From Roseicella sp. DB1501 (GTDB lineage Bacteria; Pseudomonadota; Alphaproteobacteria; Acetobacterales; Acetobacteraceae), in contig NZ_JABFHG010000002.1 of the NCBI RefSeq assembly GCF_013112485.1, positions 1 to 64,000 of the forward strand: DNA of 64,000 nt, in the 5' to 3' direction. This document shows, piece after piece, positions 24,854 to 33,380 of this stretch; position 1 is the first letter of the stretch; every line of letters begins with the position of its first letter. The notes beneath the pieces are model-generated. The model saw only the letters and a program-made list of their open reading frames with translations. It was not told the DNA's origin and ran no database searches. The translations under genes and the position numbers were made by a program.

Positions 24854-25951
24854 TCACCCCGTGACCGCGTCCAGGAACTCCTGGTTGACGGCCTGATAGT
24901 GCTCCCCCCACCAGTCGCCATTGAACATGACCTGCTGCGGCGCATTGGCCGGATCGGTCGGGTTGAAGCGCTTCAGATCGTCCGGCACCAGCGCCGCCGC
25001 CTTCGGATTGGTCGGGCCGTTGCCGAGCAGGCCGAGCAGACCGACCTGCGGCTCCGGCTTCGCCAGCATGCTGGCCAACAGCCGCTGCGCCATCTCGCCG
25101 CCCGGATTGCCCTTCGGGATGACGAAGATGCCGGGCTGCAGGATCCCCTGGTTCCAGATGAATTTCAGCCGGCCCTTGCTCTCCTTCTCAAGCACCGAGG
25201 CGCGGGTGTGCCAGATCTGGCCCATCACCGCCTCGCCGGTGCGCATGAGCTGCTCGCTCTCCGCGCCATTGGTCCAGAAGATCAGGTCGCGCCGTAGCTC
25301 GGAGACCCGCTTGATGCCGGCGCGCATGTCGATCGGGTAAAGCGCCGCGGCCGGCTTGCCGAGCGACATCAGCGCCGCCTCCAGCGTGCAGCTCGCGTCG
25401 CGCCGCAGCAGGCGCGTGCCGGGAAAGCGCTTCAGATCCCAGAAATCCGCCCAGGAGGTCGGCGGCGTCGGGAATTTGCTGCTGTCGTAGACCAGCACGG
25501 AGCTGAAGGAATAGGGCGCCGCCCCGTGGTCCAAGGCGAAGCCGGGGGCGATGACATTCTCGCGGTTGATGATGCCGTAATCGAGCTTCGTCGCCAGGCC
25601 GAGCCTGCCAAGCAGGTTGGCGCCGCTCGCCGAGCTGTCGCAAAGATCCCAGGTGACGCGGCCGCTCTCGACCATGCTGCGGATGCGCCCGGTGGCAGGG
25701 CCGGAACTGTCCTGCACCACCTTCCAGCCCGGCGTCTCGGCGATGAAGGGCGCGCCGTAGAAGCGGCCGAACCCCTCATTGGCCAGGCCGCCCCAGTTCA
25801 CCATCACCAGCTCGCGTTCCGCCGCGCCGGCCGGGCCGGCGCCGATCGCGCCGAGCGCCGCCAGTGCCTGCATCAGGCCACGGCGCGAGATGCGGCCGCG
25901 ACGATGCTGCTGCAACGCGAGCGCGATGCAATCCTGTTGGAATTCCTGCAT
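24854..25951 (-). CDS. ABC transporter substrate-binding protein (PotD-like)
   Basis: A 365-residue periplasmic binding protein and first gene of the Pot-like operon. The N-terminus has a twin-arginine-like signal (RISRRGLMQ followed by a hydrophobic stretch, cleavage near GPAGAAE) about 25 residues in. The mature protein begins with LVMVNWGGLANEGF and contains YSFSSVLVYD, typical of spermidine/putrescine- and iron-type family 1 binding proteins. The Tat-type signal would mean export of a folded protein; this is inference. Divergent from the flavoprotein gene at 26039 with 87 bases between starts. Confidence 0.86.
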   Translation of the reverse strand: MQEFQQDCIALALQQHRRGRISRRGLMQALAALGAIGAGPAGAAERELVMVNWGGLANEGFGRFYGAPFIAETPGWKVVQDSSGPATGRIRSMVESGRVTWDLCDSSASGANLLGRLGLATKLDYGIINRENVIAPGFALDHGAAPYSFSSVLVYDSSKFPTPPTSWADFWDLKRFPGTRLLRRDASCTLEAALMSLGKPAAALYPIDMRAGIKRVSELRRDLIFWTNGAESEQLMRTGEAVMGQIWHTRASVLEKESKGRLKFIWNQGILQPGIFVIPKGNPGGEMAQRLLASMLAKPEPQVGLLGLLGNGPTNPKAAALVPDDLKRFNPTDPANAPQQVMFNGDWWGEHYQAVNQEFLDAVTG

Positions 25952-26038
25952 GGGGTCCCTCTTGCGGTTGGCGGCCGCCGGCGTGAACCTCTCCCGCGCG
26001 CATCAAAGCGCATCGATGGCCGCCTGGGAAATCCACGC

Positions 26039-27358
26039 ATGACGCAGTCCCTCCTCGCCCCCGGGTTCAAGACCAGCCCCTGGTGGTGGGAGGCCGCCGA
26101 GCCGCCGCAGCGGGACAACACCCTGCCCGACCGGGCGCCGGTCGTCGTGGTCGGCGGCGGCTATGCCGGGCTCTCGGCGGCGCTGACCCTGCAGCGGCTC
26201 GGCCAGCAGGCGGTGGTGCTGGATGCCGAGCGGATCGGCTGGGGCGCCTCCTCGCGCAATGGCGGCATGGTCTCGGGCGGGCTGAAGGTGGCGGGCAGCG
26301 GCCTCGAGCAACGCTACGGGCCGCAGCAGGCGCAGGCCATCACCGCGGCCGCGGCGGCGAGCTTTCCCTTCATCGAGGAGACCATCGCCCGCGAGGGAAT
26401 CGATTGCGACTATGTTCGCTGCGGCCGCTTCTCCGCCGCCTGGTCGCCGCGGCATTACGACGCCATGGCCCGGCGCGTGGAGTCGCTCGAGCAGCTCACC
26501 GGCCTGCCGGCCCGCATGCTGCCGCGGGAGCGCCAGCGCGAGGCGCTGGGCAGCGACCATTACCATGGCGGCATGCTGGTCGCCGCGACCGGCAGCCTGC
26601 ATCCCGGCAAATACGCGCGCGGCCTGGCCGCCGCTGCCGAGCGTGCCGGGGCGCGGCTGGTCGATGGCGTGCGCGTGCAGGGCATCCGCGAGGAGGGCAG
26701 CGGCTACCGCATCGCCACCGATCGCGGCGAGCTTCGCAGCGATGCGGTGCTCGTCACCACCAACGGCTATTCACGGGATGCGCGCGGCACCGCCCTGCCC
26801 TGGCTCGCCCGCCGGCTGGTGCCGCTCAACAGCTACATCATCGCCACCGAGGAGCTCGGCGAGGCGGTGATCGACCGGCTCTTCCCCGGGCGGCGCATGG
26901 TCTCGGACAGCAAGCGGGTGCTGAACTACTTCCGCCCCTCCCCGGACGGCAGGCGCGTGCTCTGGGGCGGCCGCGCCAGCTTCCGCGCCGCCACCGCCGA
27001 GGACACGGCGCCGGCCCTGCATGGCTACATGACCGAGTGCTTCCCGGAACTGCGGGACACCCGCATCACCCATGCCTGGACCGGCTACGTCGCCTTCACC
27101 TTCGACCACCTGCCGCATATCGGCGCCGAGCGCGGTATCCATTACGCGGCCGGTTGCCAGGGCAGCGGCGTCGCCATGGCCACCTGGCTTGGGCACAACG
27201 TGGCGCTGAAGCTGGCCGGCGCGGCCAATGCCCGCTTCGCGCTGGATGGCCTGCCCTTCCCGACCCGGCCCTTCTACAGCGGCGACCCGGCCTGGGTGCT
27301 GCCCCTCATCGGCGGCTGGTACCGGCTGCGGGATCGGATCGACCGCCTGGCGGCCTGA
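26039..27358 (+). CDS. FAD-dependent amine/amino-acid oxidase (PuuB/DAO-like)
   Basis: A 439-residue DAO-family flavoprotein. The FAD motif VVVVGGGYAGLSAAL is at about 35-49, followed by VVLDAERIGWGASSRNGG, very like gamma-glutamylputrescine oxidase and related amine oxidases. An N-terminal Trp-rich tag (SPWWWEAA) and the C-terminal YAAGCQGSGVA block, which binds the flavin ring, complete the fold. ATG 26039 gives the expected start. It is divergent from the Pot-like transporter operon, so transport and oxidation of an amine or N-methyl amino acid may be co-regulated. The exact substrate is not shown. Confidence 0.87.
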   Translation: MTQSLLAPGFKTSPWWWEAAEPPQRDNTLPDRAPVVVVGGGYAGLSAALTLQRLGQQAVVLDAERIGWGASSRNGGMVSGGLKVAGSGLEQRYGPQQAQAITAAAAASFPFIEETIAREGIDCDYVRCGRFSAAWSPRHYDAMARRVESLEQLTGLPARMLPRERQREALGSDHYHGGMLVAATGSLHPGKYARGLAAAAERAGARLVDGVRVQGIREEGSGYRIATDRGELRSDAVLVTTNGYSRDARGTALPWLARRLVPLNSYIIATEELGEAVIDRLFPGRRMVSDSKRVLNYFRPSPDGRRVLWGGRASFRAATAEDTAPALHGYMTECFPELRDTRITHAWTGYVAFTFDHLPHIGAERGIHYAAGCQGSGVAMATWLGHNVALKLAGAANARFALDGLPFPTRPFYSGDPAWVLPLIGGWYRLRDRIDRLAA

Positions 27359-27432
27359 GGGCGGCCGCGGCCCTGCGCGGCCGGCATGCCGGTCGTGCCA
27401 GGGTGAGGCAGCAATGAGTCGTAAAGCGTGCT

Positions 27433-27459
27433 ATAAAATATGTGAAAGGCGTATTTTAT
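27433..27459. promoter_or_regulatory. AT-rich dyad upstream of the Kdo operon
   Basis: ATAAAATA at 27433-27440 and its exact reverse complement TATTTTAT at 27452-27459 flank an 11-base spacer, inside a short AT-rich island in an otherwise very GC-rich window. It lies 61 bases before the kdsA start. It may be an operator, or a promoter with TATAAAATA as -10 region. No known regulator motif could be matched with confidence. Confidence 0.5.
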
Positions 27460-27520
27460 GCGGACTTAGACCTCACTGGAAGGCAGAGACCGGCGCGCTC
27501 AGGCCCGGTCGCGGAAATGC

Positions 27521-28390
27521 ATGTCGAACCAAACTCCTGAACTGGCCCCCTCGCCCATCGTCGCGGTCGGTCCCGTCCGCTTCGCCAATGACGCCCCGCT
27601 CGCCCTCATCGCCGGCCCCTGCCAGATGGAGAGCCGGGCGCATGCGCTTGAGATGGCCGAGGCGCTGCAAAGCATTGCCCGGCGGCTCGGCATCGGCCTC
27701 GTCTTCAAGGCCTCCTACGACAAGGCCAACCGCACCAGCCTCGGCGGCGCCCGCGGCATCGGCATGGCCGGCGCACTGGCTGTCTTCGCCGAGATCCGCG
27801 AGCGCTTCGGCCTGCCGGTGCTGACCGATGTGCACGAGCCTGGCCATTGCGCGCCGGTGGCCGAGGCGGTCGATATCCTGCAAATCCCGGCCTTCCTCTG
27901 CCGGCAGACCGACCTGCTCGTCGCCGCCGCCGTCACCGACTGCGTGGTGAACATCAAGAAGGGGCAGTTCCTCGCCCCCTGGGACATGAAGAACGTCATC
28001 GCCAAGGTCACCGGCTCGGGCAATCCCAAGGTGCTGGCGACCGAGCGCGGCACCAGTTTCGGCTACAACACGCTGGTCACCGACATGCGCGGCCTGCCGC
28101 AGATGGCGGCGATGGGCGCGCCGGTGATCTTCGACGCGACGCATTCGGTGCAGCAGCCGGGCGGCCTCGGCGGCGCCTCCGGCGGGCAGCGGGAATTCGT
28201 GCCTGTCCTGGCCCGCGCCGCGGTCGCGGTCGGCGTCGCGGGCGTGTTCATCGAGACGCATGAGGCGCCGGAACGGGCGCCCTCGGACGGGCCGAACATG
28301 GTGCCGCTGCGGGACTTCGCCGGGCTCGTCGAGGATCTCATGGCCTTCGATGCGCTCGCCAAGGCGCGGCGGATCGCGCTGCCGGCATGA
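27521..28390 (+). CDS. kdsA: 3-deoxy-8-phosphooctulonate (Kdo-8-P) synthase
   Basis: A 289-residue enzyme condensing arabinose 5-phosphate with phosphoenolpyruvate to Kdo 8-phosphate for LPS. Diagnostic blocks are [36 protein letters not shown], and [11 protein letters not shown]. Cys34 in GPCQMES is at the position that binds metal in the metal-dependent class, where the E. coli enzyme has Asn, so this enzyme is probably metal-dependent. The stop overlaps the kdsB ATG. First gene of kdsA-kdsB-kdsD. Confidence 0.95.
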   Translation: MSNQTPELAPSPIVAVGPVRFANDAPLALIAGPCQMESRAHALEMAEALQSIARRLGIGLVFKASYDKANRTSLGGARGIGMAGALAVFAEIRERFGLPVLTDVHEPGHCAPVAEAVDILQIPAFLCRQTDLLVAAAVTDCVVNIKKGQFLAPWDMKNVIAKVTGSGNPKVLATERGTSFGYNTLVTDMRGLPQMAAMGAPVIFDATHSVQQPGGLGGASGGQREFVPVLARAAVAVGVAGVFIETHEAPERAPSDGPNMVPLRDFAGLVEDLMAFDALAKARRIALPA

Positions 28391-29133
28391 GGCCGCTCGT
28401 CCTGATCCCGGCGCGGCTCGCCAGCACGCGCCTGCCCGGCAAGCCGCTGCTCGACATCCACGGCCTGCCGATGATCGTCCATGTGCTCAGGCGGGCGCAG
28501 GAGGCGGATGTCGGCGAGGTCGCCGTCGCCACCGATACACCCGAGATCGCCGAGGCGGTCCGGGCGCATGGCGGCACGGCGGTGATGACGGGCGAGCACC
28601 ACGCCTCCGGCTCCGACCGCATCTCCGAGGCGCTGGTCCGGCTCGACCCCGATGCGCGGCACGACGTGCTGGTCAATGTCCAGGGCGACCTGCCGACCAT
28701 CTCGCGCGCCGCCATCCGCGCCTCGCTGCAGCCCATGGCCGAGCCGGAGGTGGCGCTGGCGACGCTGATCGCCGAGATCCACGACGCCGCCGACCGCACC
28801 GCCTCGCAGGTGGTGAAGTTCGTCGGCACGGCGCTCGGCAGCGGCCGGCACCGCGCCCTCTACTTCACCCGCGCCACCGCGCCCTGGGGCGAGGGGCCGC
28901 TCTGGCACCATATCGGCCTCTATGCCTGGCGGCGCAGCGCCCTTGCCCGCTTCGTCGCCCTGCCCCCCTCGCCGCTCGAGCAGCGGGAGAAGCTGGAGCA
29001 GCTCCGTGCGCTCGAGGCCGGCATGCGGATCGATGCGATGGAGGTCGCGGAGGTGCCGCTCGGCGTCGACACGCCGGCGGATCTTGAGAAGGCGCGCCGG
29101 ATGCTGGCGCCGCAGGCAGGTTCCGCCGCATGA
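28387..29133 (+). CDS. kdsB: CMP-Kdo synthetase
   Basis: A 248-residue 3-deoxy-manno-octulosonate cytidylyltransferase that activates Kdo with [18 protein letters not shown] at the N-terminus, the VNVQGDLP segment, and [12 protein letters not shown] at the C-terminus are family signatures. It overlaps kdsA and kdsD by four bases each (ATGA), so the three are co-translated. Cytoplasmic; product goes to WaaA-type Kdo transferase, which is not in the window. Confidence 0.95.
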   Translation: MRPLVLIPARLASTRLPGKPLLDIHGLPMIVHVLRRAQEADVGEVAVATDTPEIAEAVRAHGGTAVMTGEHHASGSDRISEALVRLDPDARHDVLVNVQGDLPTISRAAIRASLQPMAEPEVALATLIAEIHDAADRTASQVVKFVGTALGSGRHRALYFTRATAPWGEGPLWHHIGLYAWRRSALARFVALPPSPLEQREKLEQLRALEAGMRIDAMEVAEVPLGVDTPADLEKARRMLAPQAGSAA

Positions 29134-30143
29134 ATGCGCATCTCGCCAATGCCGCCCTGCGGCACGATCCGGCCGATGACGCGGCGATCCGCGTTGCCGC
29201 GCTGCGCACCCTCGCCGTCGAGGCGAAGGGGCTCGGGGAGTTGCAGCGGGCCATGGAGGGGCCGCTCGGTGAGGCCTTCATCCGCGCGGTCGAGACGATC
29301 TACGCCGCCGCGGGCCGGTTGATCGTCACCGGCATGGGCAAGAGCGGCCATGTCGGCAACAAGATCACCGCCACCCTCGCCTCCACCGGTACGCCCTGCT
29401 TCTTCCTGCACCCGGCCGAGGCCAGCCATGGCGATCTCGGCATGGTCACCTCGGGCGATGTCATCCTGGCGCTGTCCTGGTCGGGCGAGACGGCGGAGCT
29501 CCGGGACATCATCCACTACTCCCGCCGCCACCGCGTGCCGCTGATCGCCATGACCTCCGGGGCGCAGAGCGCGCTCGGCAAGGCGGCGGACATCCCGCTG
29601 ATCCTGCCAAAGGTGGAGGAGGCCTGCCCGCATGGGCTGGCGCCCACCACCTCCACCACCCTCCAGCTCGTGCTCGGCGATGCGATCGCCATGGCGCTGC
29701 TGGAGCGGCGCGGCTTCACCCCGGCGCATTTCCACCAGTTCCATCCGGGCGGCAAGCTCGGCGCGCAGCTGCTGACGGTGGGCGACCTGATGAAGCGCGC
29801 CCCCGACCTGCCGCTGGTGCGCGAGGACATGGACATGGGCGCGGTCATCGTGGCGATGACCGGCCACAGCCTCGGCTGCGCCATCGTGGTGGACGAGGTG
29901 GGCGGCCTCGCCGGGATCATCACCGATGGCGACCTGCGGCGCCACATGGCGCCCGACATCCTGAGCCGGAAGGCCGGCACGCTGATGACGCGCGACCCGC
30001 ATACGACGGTGCCGGAGATGCTGGCGAGCGCCGCGTTGCAGGAGATGAACGAGCGAAAGATCTCGGTGCTGGTAGCGCTGGAGGGCAACCGACCGGTCGG
30101 CGCCCTGCACATGCATGCCCTGCTGCAGGCCGGCGTGGCCTGA
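29130..30143 (+). CDS. kdsD: Arabinose-5-phosphate isomerase
   Basis: A 337-residue KpsF/GutQ-family isomerase that makes arabinose 5-phosphate from ribulose 5-phosphate, feeding KdsA. The SIS domain (about 45-180) carries [26 protein letters not shown] and SWSGET; two CBS domains occupy about 215-335. The genetic order A-B-D gives the whole route from pentose phosphate to CMP-Kdo except the KdsC phosphatase, which is not seen here. Confidence 0.94.
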   Translation: MNAHLANAALRHDPADDAAIRVAALRTLAVEAKGLGELQRAMEGPLGEAFIRAVETIYAAAGRLIVTGMGKSGHVGNKITATLASTGTPCFFLHPAEASHGDLGMVTSGDVILALSWSGETAELRDIIHYSRRHRVPLIAMTSGAQSALGKAADIPLILPKVEEACPHGLAPTTSTTLQLVLGDAIAMALLERRGFTPAHFHQFHPGGKLGAQLLTVGDLMKRAPDLPLVREDMDMGAVIVAMTGHSLGCAIVVDEVGGLAGIITDGDLRRHMAPDILSRKAGTLMTRDPHTTVPEMLASAALQEMNERKISVLVALEGNRPVGALHMHALLQAGVA

Positions 30144-30152
30144 CGCGGCGCC

Positions 30153-30185
30153 GCGCGGCCCCGTCCGCCCGGGACGGGACCGCGC
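30153..30185. terminator. Strong hairpin between convergent genes
   Basis: GCGCGGCCCCGTCC at 30153-30166 pairs with GGACGGGACCGCGC at 30172-30185 with one mismatch and a five-base loop. It sits between kdsD and the PagL-like gene and could terminate both; there is no T run on either side. Confidence 0.55.
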
Positions 30186-30194
30186 AGGGCTGCG

Positions 30195-30809
30195 TTACAG
30201 CGCGTAACCGAGGCGGAGCCCGACGGAGTTCAGGCCCTGGTTGCGCTTCGCCGTTCCGCCGTTGGAATCATGGTCGACGAAGAAGGAGACCGACCAGGTC
30301 CGGTTGAACTGGTAGCCGATCTCCCCGCCGACATGGAACAGCAGGTTGCCGCCGAGATCCTTGCGGTCCGGCAGGCGACGGTCGTGCAGACCGTCATTGA
30401 TCGAGCCGCCGAAGAGGAAGTCGAAGCGGATGCCGTCGCCCTGGCGGAAGACGTCGCGCGCCAGCATCGTCGTCCAGGTCAGGCCGAAATAGCCCTTGCT
30501 GGTCTTGCCTTCCGTATTTGCGGTGAAACCCAAATGCAGCCGCGGCTCGAATACCCAGCGATAGAGCGGATCGAGCCCTTCGGTCAGCCGCGCGGGCACG
30601 GGGGTGGCGAAGAGCCACTCGCCATTCACCGCGAAGCTCGACTCCTTGGCATTCGGATCGTGCCAGATGGCGCCGCCACGCACCTCGCTGAGAATGCCGG
30701 TCAGCCCCTCGCCGGCATGGATGCGCGGGCCCGCCGTATCCTCAGCATGCCCTGCGCAAGGCAGCGCCAGGGCGAACAGAACCATTGTCGTAGAAACTCG
30801 CCGCACCAC
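30195..30809 (-). CDS. Acyloxyacyl hydrolase (PagL-like lipid A 3-O-deacylase)
   Basis: A 204-residue outer-membrane beta-barrel protein with a signal peptide (LFALALPCAGHA). The C-terminal block has FVDHDSNGG followed by KRNQGLNSVGLRLGY: His180, Ser182 and the Asn-Gly next to them match the PagL active-site pattern (H-x-S-N), and the chain ends in an aromatic-rich strand. PagL enzymes remove the 3-O-acyl chain of lipid A. The catalytic Glu cannot be placed with certainty. GTG 30809 has GGAGGG upstream; ATG 30785 is possible. It faces the Kdo operon, which fits an LPS-modifying role. Confidence 0.72.
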   Translation of the reverse strand: MVRRVSTTMVLFALALPCAGHAEDTAGPRIHAGEGLTGILSEVRGGAIWHDPNAKESSFAVNGEWLFATPVPARLTEGLDPLYRWVFEPRLHLGFTANTEGKTSKGYFGLTWTTMLARDVFRQGDGIRFDFLFGGSINDGLHDRRLPDRKDLGGNLLFHVGGEIGYQFNRTWSVSFFVDHDSNGGTAKRNQGLNSVGLRLGYAL

Positions 30810-30891
30810 AACCCTCCACGCCGCGAGGCGCTTTGTTCGATCAGGTGCATCGTAGCGGGCCGCGATACGGCATCAAGCGGATGCCGCATCG

Positions 30892-31263
30892 TCAGACGTG
30901 GAAGCTCTCGCCGCAGCCGCACCGCCCCTTCTCGTTGGGATTGGTGAAGGTGAAGCCGGCGGACATCGATTTTACTTCGTAATCCATTACCGTGCCGATG
31001 AGGAACAGGCTCGCCTTGCTGTCGACCAGCACGGTCACGCCCTTGTCCGTCACCTGCTCGTCACCCTTCTGCGGCCCATCCACCCAGGACAGGTCGTAGG
31101 ACAGGCCGGAGCAGCCCTTGGTCTTGACGCTGACGCGCAGCAGCTTGCCGCCCTCGCCGGCGGCGTAGAGCGACCGCAGGCGCTCGGCAGCGCCCTCGGT
31201 CAATTGCATCAATGGCGGTAATGCCCGCTTCGGCCGGGCGGGCGGCGTGGTCGTCGTGCTCAT
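30892..31263 (-). CDS. A-type Fe-S carrier (HesB/IscA family)
   Basis: A 123-residue A-type iron-sulfur carrier (ErpA/SufA/IscA family). The three cluster cysteines are C51 (KGCSGLSY), C115 and C117 (RCGCGESF). It is the last gene of the SUF unit, 15 bases after sufT. It is expected to accept clusters from the SufBCD scaffold and pass them to apoproteins in the cytoplasm. ErpA and SufA cannot be told apart by these motifs. Confidence 0.9.
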   Translation of the reverse strand: MSTTTTPPARPKRALPPLMQLTEGAAERLRSLYAAGEGGKLLRVSVKTKGCSGLSYDLSWVDGPQKGDEQVTDKGVTVLVDSKASLFLIGTVMDYEVKSMSAGFTFTNPNEKGRCGCGESFHV

Positions 31264-31278
31264 CGGCTATCGCCCCGC

Positions 31279-31662
31279 TCAATACATGTTCAAGGCGAGG
31301 CGCGCGTCCTCGCTCATGCGGCTCTGGTCCCAGGGCGGGTCCCAGACAACCTCAACCTCGACATCCGTGACGCCCGGCGCCATGCGCACCGCCTCCTCGA
31401 CCTGGCTCGGCAGTTCCTGCGCCGAGGGGCAGGAGGGGGTCGTCAGCGTCATCTCGATCTTGACCTTGCCGTCATCGGCGATCTCGACCGCGTAAATCAG
31501 GCCGAGTTCGAAGATATCGACCGGGATCTCCGGATCGAACACGGTCTTCAGCATCGAGATGACCGCGTCTTCCTCGAGCTTCGGGGTCGCGGGCGGGGCT
31601 TCGCCCTCCGGGGTCCAGGCGCCGTGGGTCGCCCCATGGGTCGCTGCGGTGTCGTCACTCAC
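31279..31662 (-). CDS. sufT: SufT-type Fe-S assembly protein (DUF59/MIP18)
   Basis: A 127-residue protein whose residues 30-127 form a DUF59 domain: VFDPEIPVDIFELGLIYAV and the conserved Cys78 in TTPSCPSAQ. The N-terminal 25 residues are a loose Thr/His/Pro-rich leader. SufT proteins help cluster maturation or transfer under high Fe-S demand. The gene overlaps the end of sufU by eight bases. Confidence 0.9.
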   Translation of the reverse strand: MSDDTAATHGATHGAWTPEGEAPPATPKLEEDAVISMLKTVFDPEIPVDIFELGLIYAVEIADDGKVKIEMTLTTPSCPSAQELPSQVEEAVRMAPGVTDVEVEVVWDPPWDQSRMSEDARLALNMY

Positions 31663-32119
31663 TGCTCGCCTCCTTCACCCCGTCGAGGGCGGCGTTCAGG
31701 GTGTGCCAGGCCAGGGTCGCGCATTTCACGCGGCTCGGGAATTCATGCACGCCCGAGAGCGGCTGCAGGCGCTCCATCTCCTCCGACAGCGCTTCGCCGC
31801 AATCCGGGCAGGCGCCGGTCATCGCCAGCGCCCGGAAGTGGTCGGAGAGCGCGTGCGCCTGCTCGGCCGACTTGCCCTTCACCGTCTCGGTCAGCAGCGA
31901 CGCGCTCGCGGTCGAGATGGCGCAGCCGCGGCCCTGGAAGGCGGCATCGGCGATCGAGCCGTCCGGCGCCAGCTTCAGGAACAGCTCCAGACGGTCGCCG
32001 CACATCGGGTTGTCGCCGCGCGCCGTCCGGTCGGCATCCTCGAGCCGGCGGAAATTGCGCGGCCGGCGACCGTGATCGAGGATGACCTCCTGATACAGGT
32101 CGCGCAGGTCGTCGAACAT
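31655..32119 (-). CDS. sufU: SufU/NifU-like zinc-dependent sulfurtransferase or scaffold
   Basis: A 154-residue IscU-fold protein. The ligand residues C40 and D42 (NPMCGD), C66 (GRGCAIS) and C133 (RVKCATL) are all present. The insertion around residues 100-120 (GACPDCGEALSEEME) between the second and third cysteine regions marks it as SufU rather than IscU. SufU takes persulfide sulfur from SufS. GGAGGCAAGCTG precedes ATG 32119. The two extra cysteines in CPDC are unusual and could add a metal site. Confidence 0.9.
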   Translation of the reverse strand: MFDDLRDLYQEVILDHGRRPRNFRRLEDADRTARGDNPMCGDRLELFLKLAPDGSIADAAFQGRGCAISTASASLLTETVKGKSAEQAHALSDHFRALAMTGACPDCGEALSEEMERLQPLSGVHEFPSRVKCATLAWHTLNAALDGVKEASSE

Positions 32120-32150
32120 CAGCTTGCCTCCGATGGCCGCCAAGGGACCA

Positions 32151-33380
32151 TCATGCGAAGAACTCCCGCGCCTTGGTCAGTGCCTCGGCGAGATAATCGA
32201 CCTCGCCCTCTGTCGTGTACAGGCCGAAGCTGGCGCGCACCGTGCCACCCTCGACGCCGAAGCGGGCATGCAGCGGCTCGGCGCAATGGCGGCCGGCGCG
32301 GACGGCGATGCCGGCCCGGTCGAGCAACGTCGCCAGATCGTGCGCATGCGCCTTGTCGAGCGAGAAGGCGAAGACCCCGCCGCGATCCTGCGCCCGGCCC
32401 AGCAGGTCCAGCCCCTCGATATCAGAGAGACGCCGCATCGCATGGTCCACCAGCCGCCGCTCATGCGCCTCGATCGCCGGCATGCCGATCACCGAGACGT
32501 AGTCGATGGCCGCGTGCAGCCCGACCGCCTCGACGATCGGGGGAGTCCCGGCCTCGAATTTGGCGGGCGGCGGCGCCCATTCAACCCGGTCGATGGTCAC
32601 CATGGAGATCATGTCGCCGCCGCCCATGAAGGGCGGCATCCGTTCCTGGTGCTCGAGCCGGGCCCAGAGCACGCCGATGCCGGTCGGGCCATAAAGCTTG
32701 TGCCCGGTGAAGGCGTAGAAATCCGCGCCGAGCGCCTGCATGTCGACCGGCCGGTGCACCGCGGCCTGGGAACCATCGAAGAGGATCTTCGCGCCGGCCG
32801 CATGCGCCATCTGCACCAGCCGCTCGGCGGGCGTCACCGTACCGAGGACGTTGGACATATGGGTGATGGCGACCAACCCGACCTTGCCATCCGCGAGCTT
32901 GGCCGCGACGTCTTCGAGATCGAGCTCGCCGGCATCGGTCACGCGCGCCACGCGCAGCTCGATCCCCCGCCCCTCGTCCCGCAGCATTTGCCAGGGCACG
33001 AGGTTGGCGTGGTGCTCCATCTCGCTGATCAGCACCGCCTGGCCCGGCCGCAGGACGCCGCGGCCCCAGCTATGCGCCACGAGGTTGATCGCCGCCGTGC
33101 TGTTGCCGGTGAAGATGACCTCGCGCGGATCGCCGGCATGGATGAAGCGGGCGACCGCGCCGCGCGCCGCCTCATAGGCCTCGGTCGCCGCCTCGCTCAG
33201 GAAGTAGGCGCCGCGATGCACGTTGGCGTAGCGCTCCTCCATGCAGTGCACCATGGCCTCGATCACCTGGCGCGGCTTCTGCGCCGAGGCGCCGCTGTCG
33301 AGGAAGACGAGCGGCTTGCCGCGGATCTTCCGCTGCAGGATGGGGAAGTCCCGCCGGATGCGGGCGACGTCGAAGCTCAC
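32151..33380 (-). CDS. sufS: Cysteine desulfurase SufS
   Basis: A 409-residue type II cysteine desulfurase. The PLP lysine is K228 in FTGHKLYGPTG, and the persulfide cysteine is C366 in RAGRHCAEPL. It supplies sulfur for the SufBCD scaffold, with SufU as the expected acceptor. GTG 33380 overlaps the sufD stop (GTGA), with AGGAGG nine bases upstream. Confidence 0.94.
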   Translation of the reverse strand: MSFDVARIRRDFPILQRKIRGKPLVFLDSGASAQKPRQVIEAMVHCMEERYANVHRGAYFLSEAATEAYEAARGAVARFIHAGDPREVIFTGNSTAAINLVAHSWGRGVLRPGQAVLISEMEHHANLVPWQMLRDEGRGIELRVARVTDAGELDLEDVAAKLADGKVGLVAITHMSNVLGTVTPAERLVQMAHAAGAKILFDGSQAAVHRPVDMQALGADFYAFTGHKLYGPTGIGVLWARLEHQERMPPFMGGGDMISMVTIDRVEWAPPPAKFEAGTPPIVEAVGLHAAIDYVSVIGMPAIEAHERRLVDHAMRRLSDIEGLDLLGRAQDRGGVFAFSLDKAHAHDLATLLDRAGIAVRAGRHCAEPLHARFGVEGGTVRASFGLYTTEGEVDYLAEALTKAREFFA

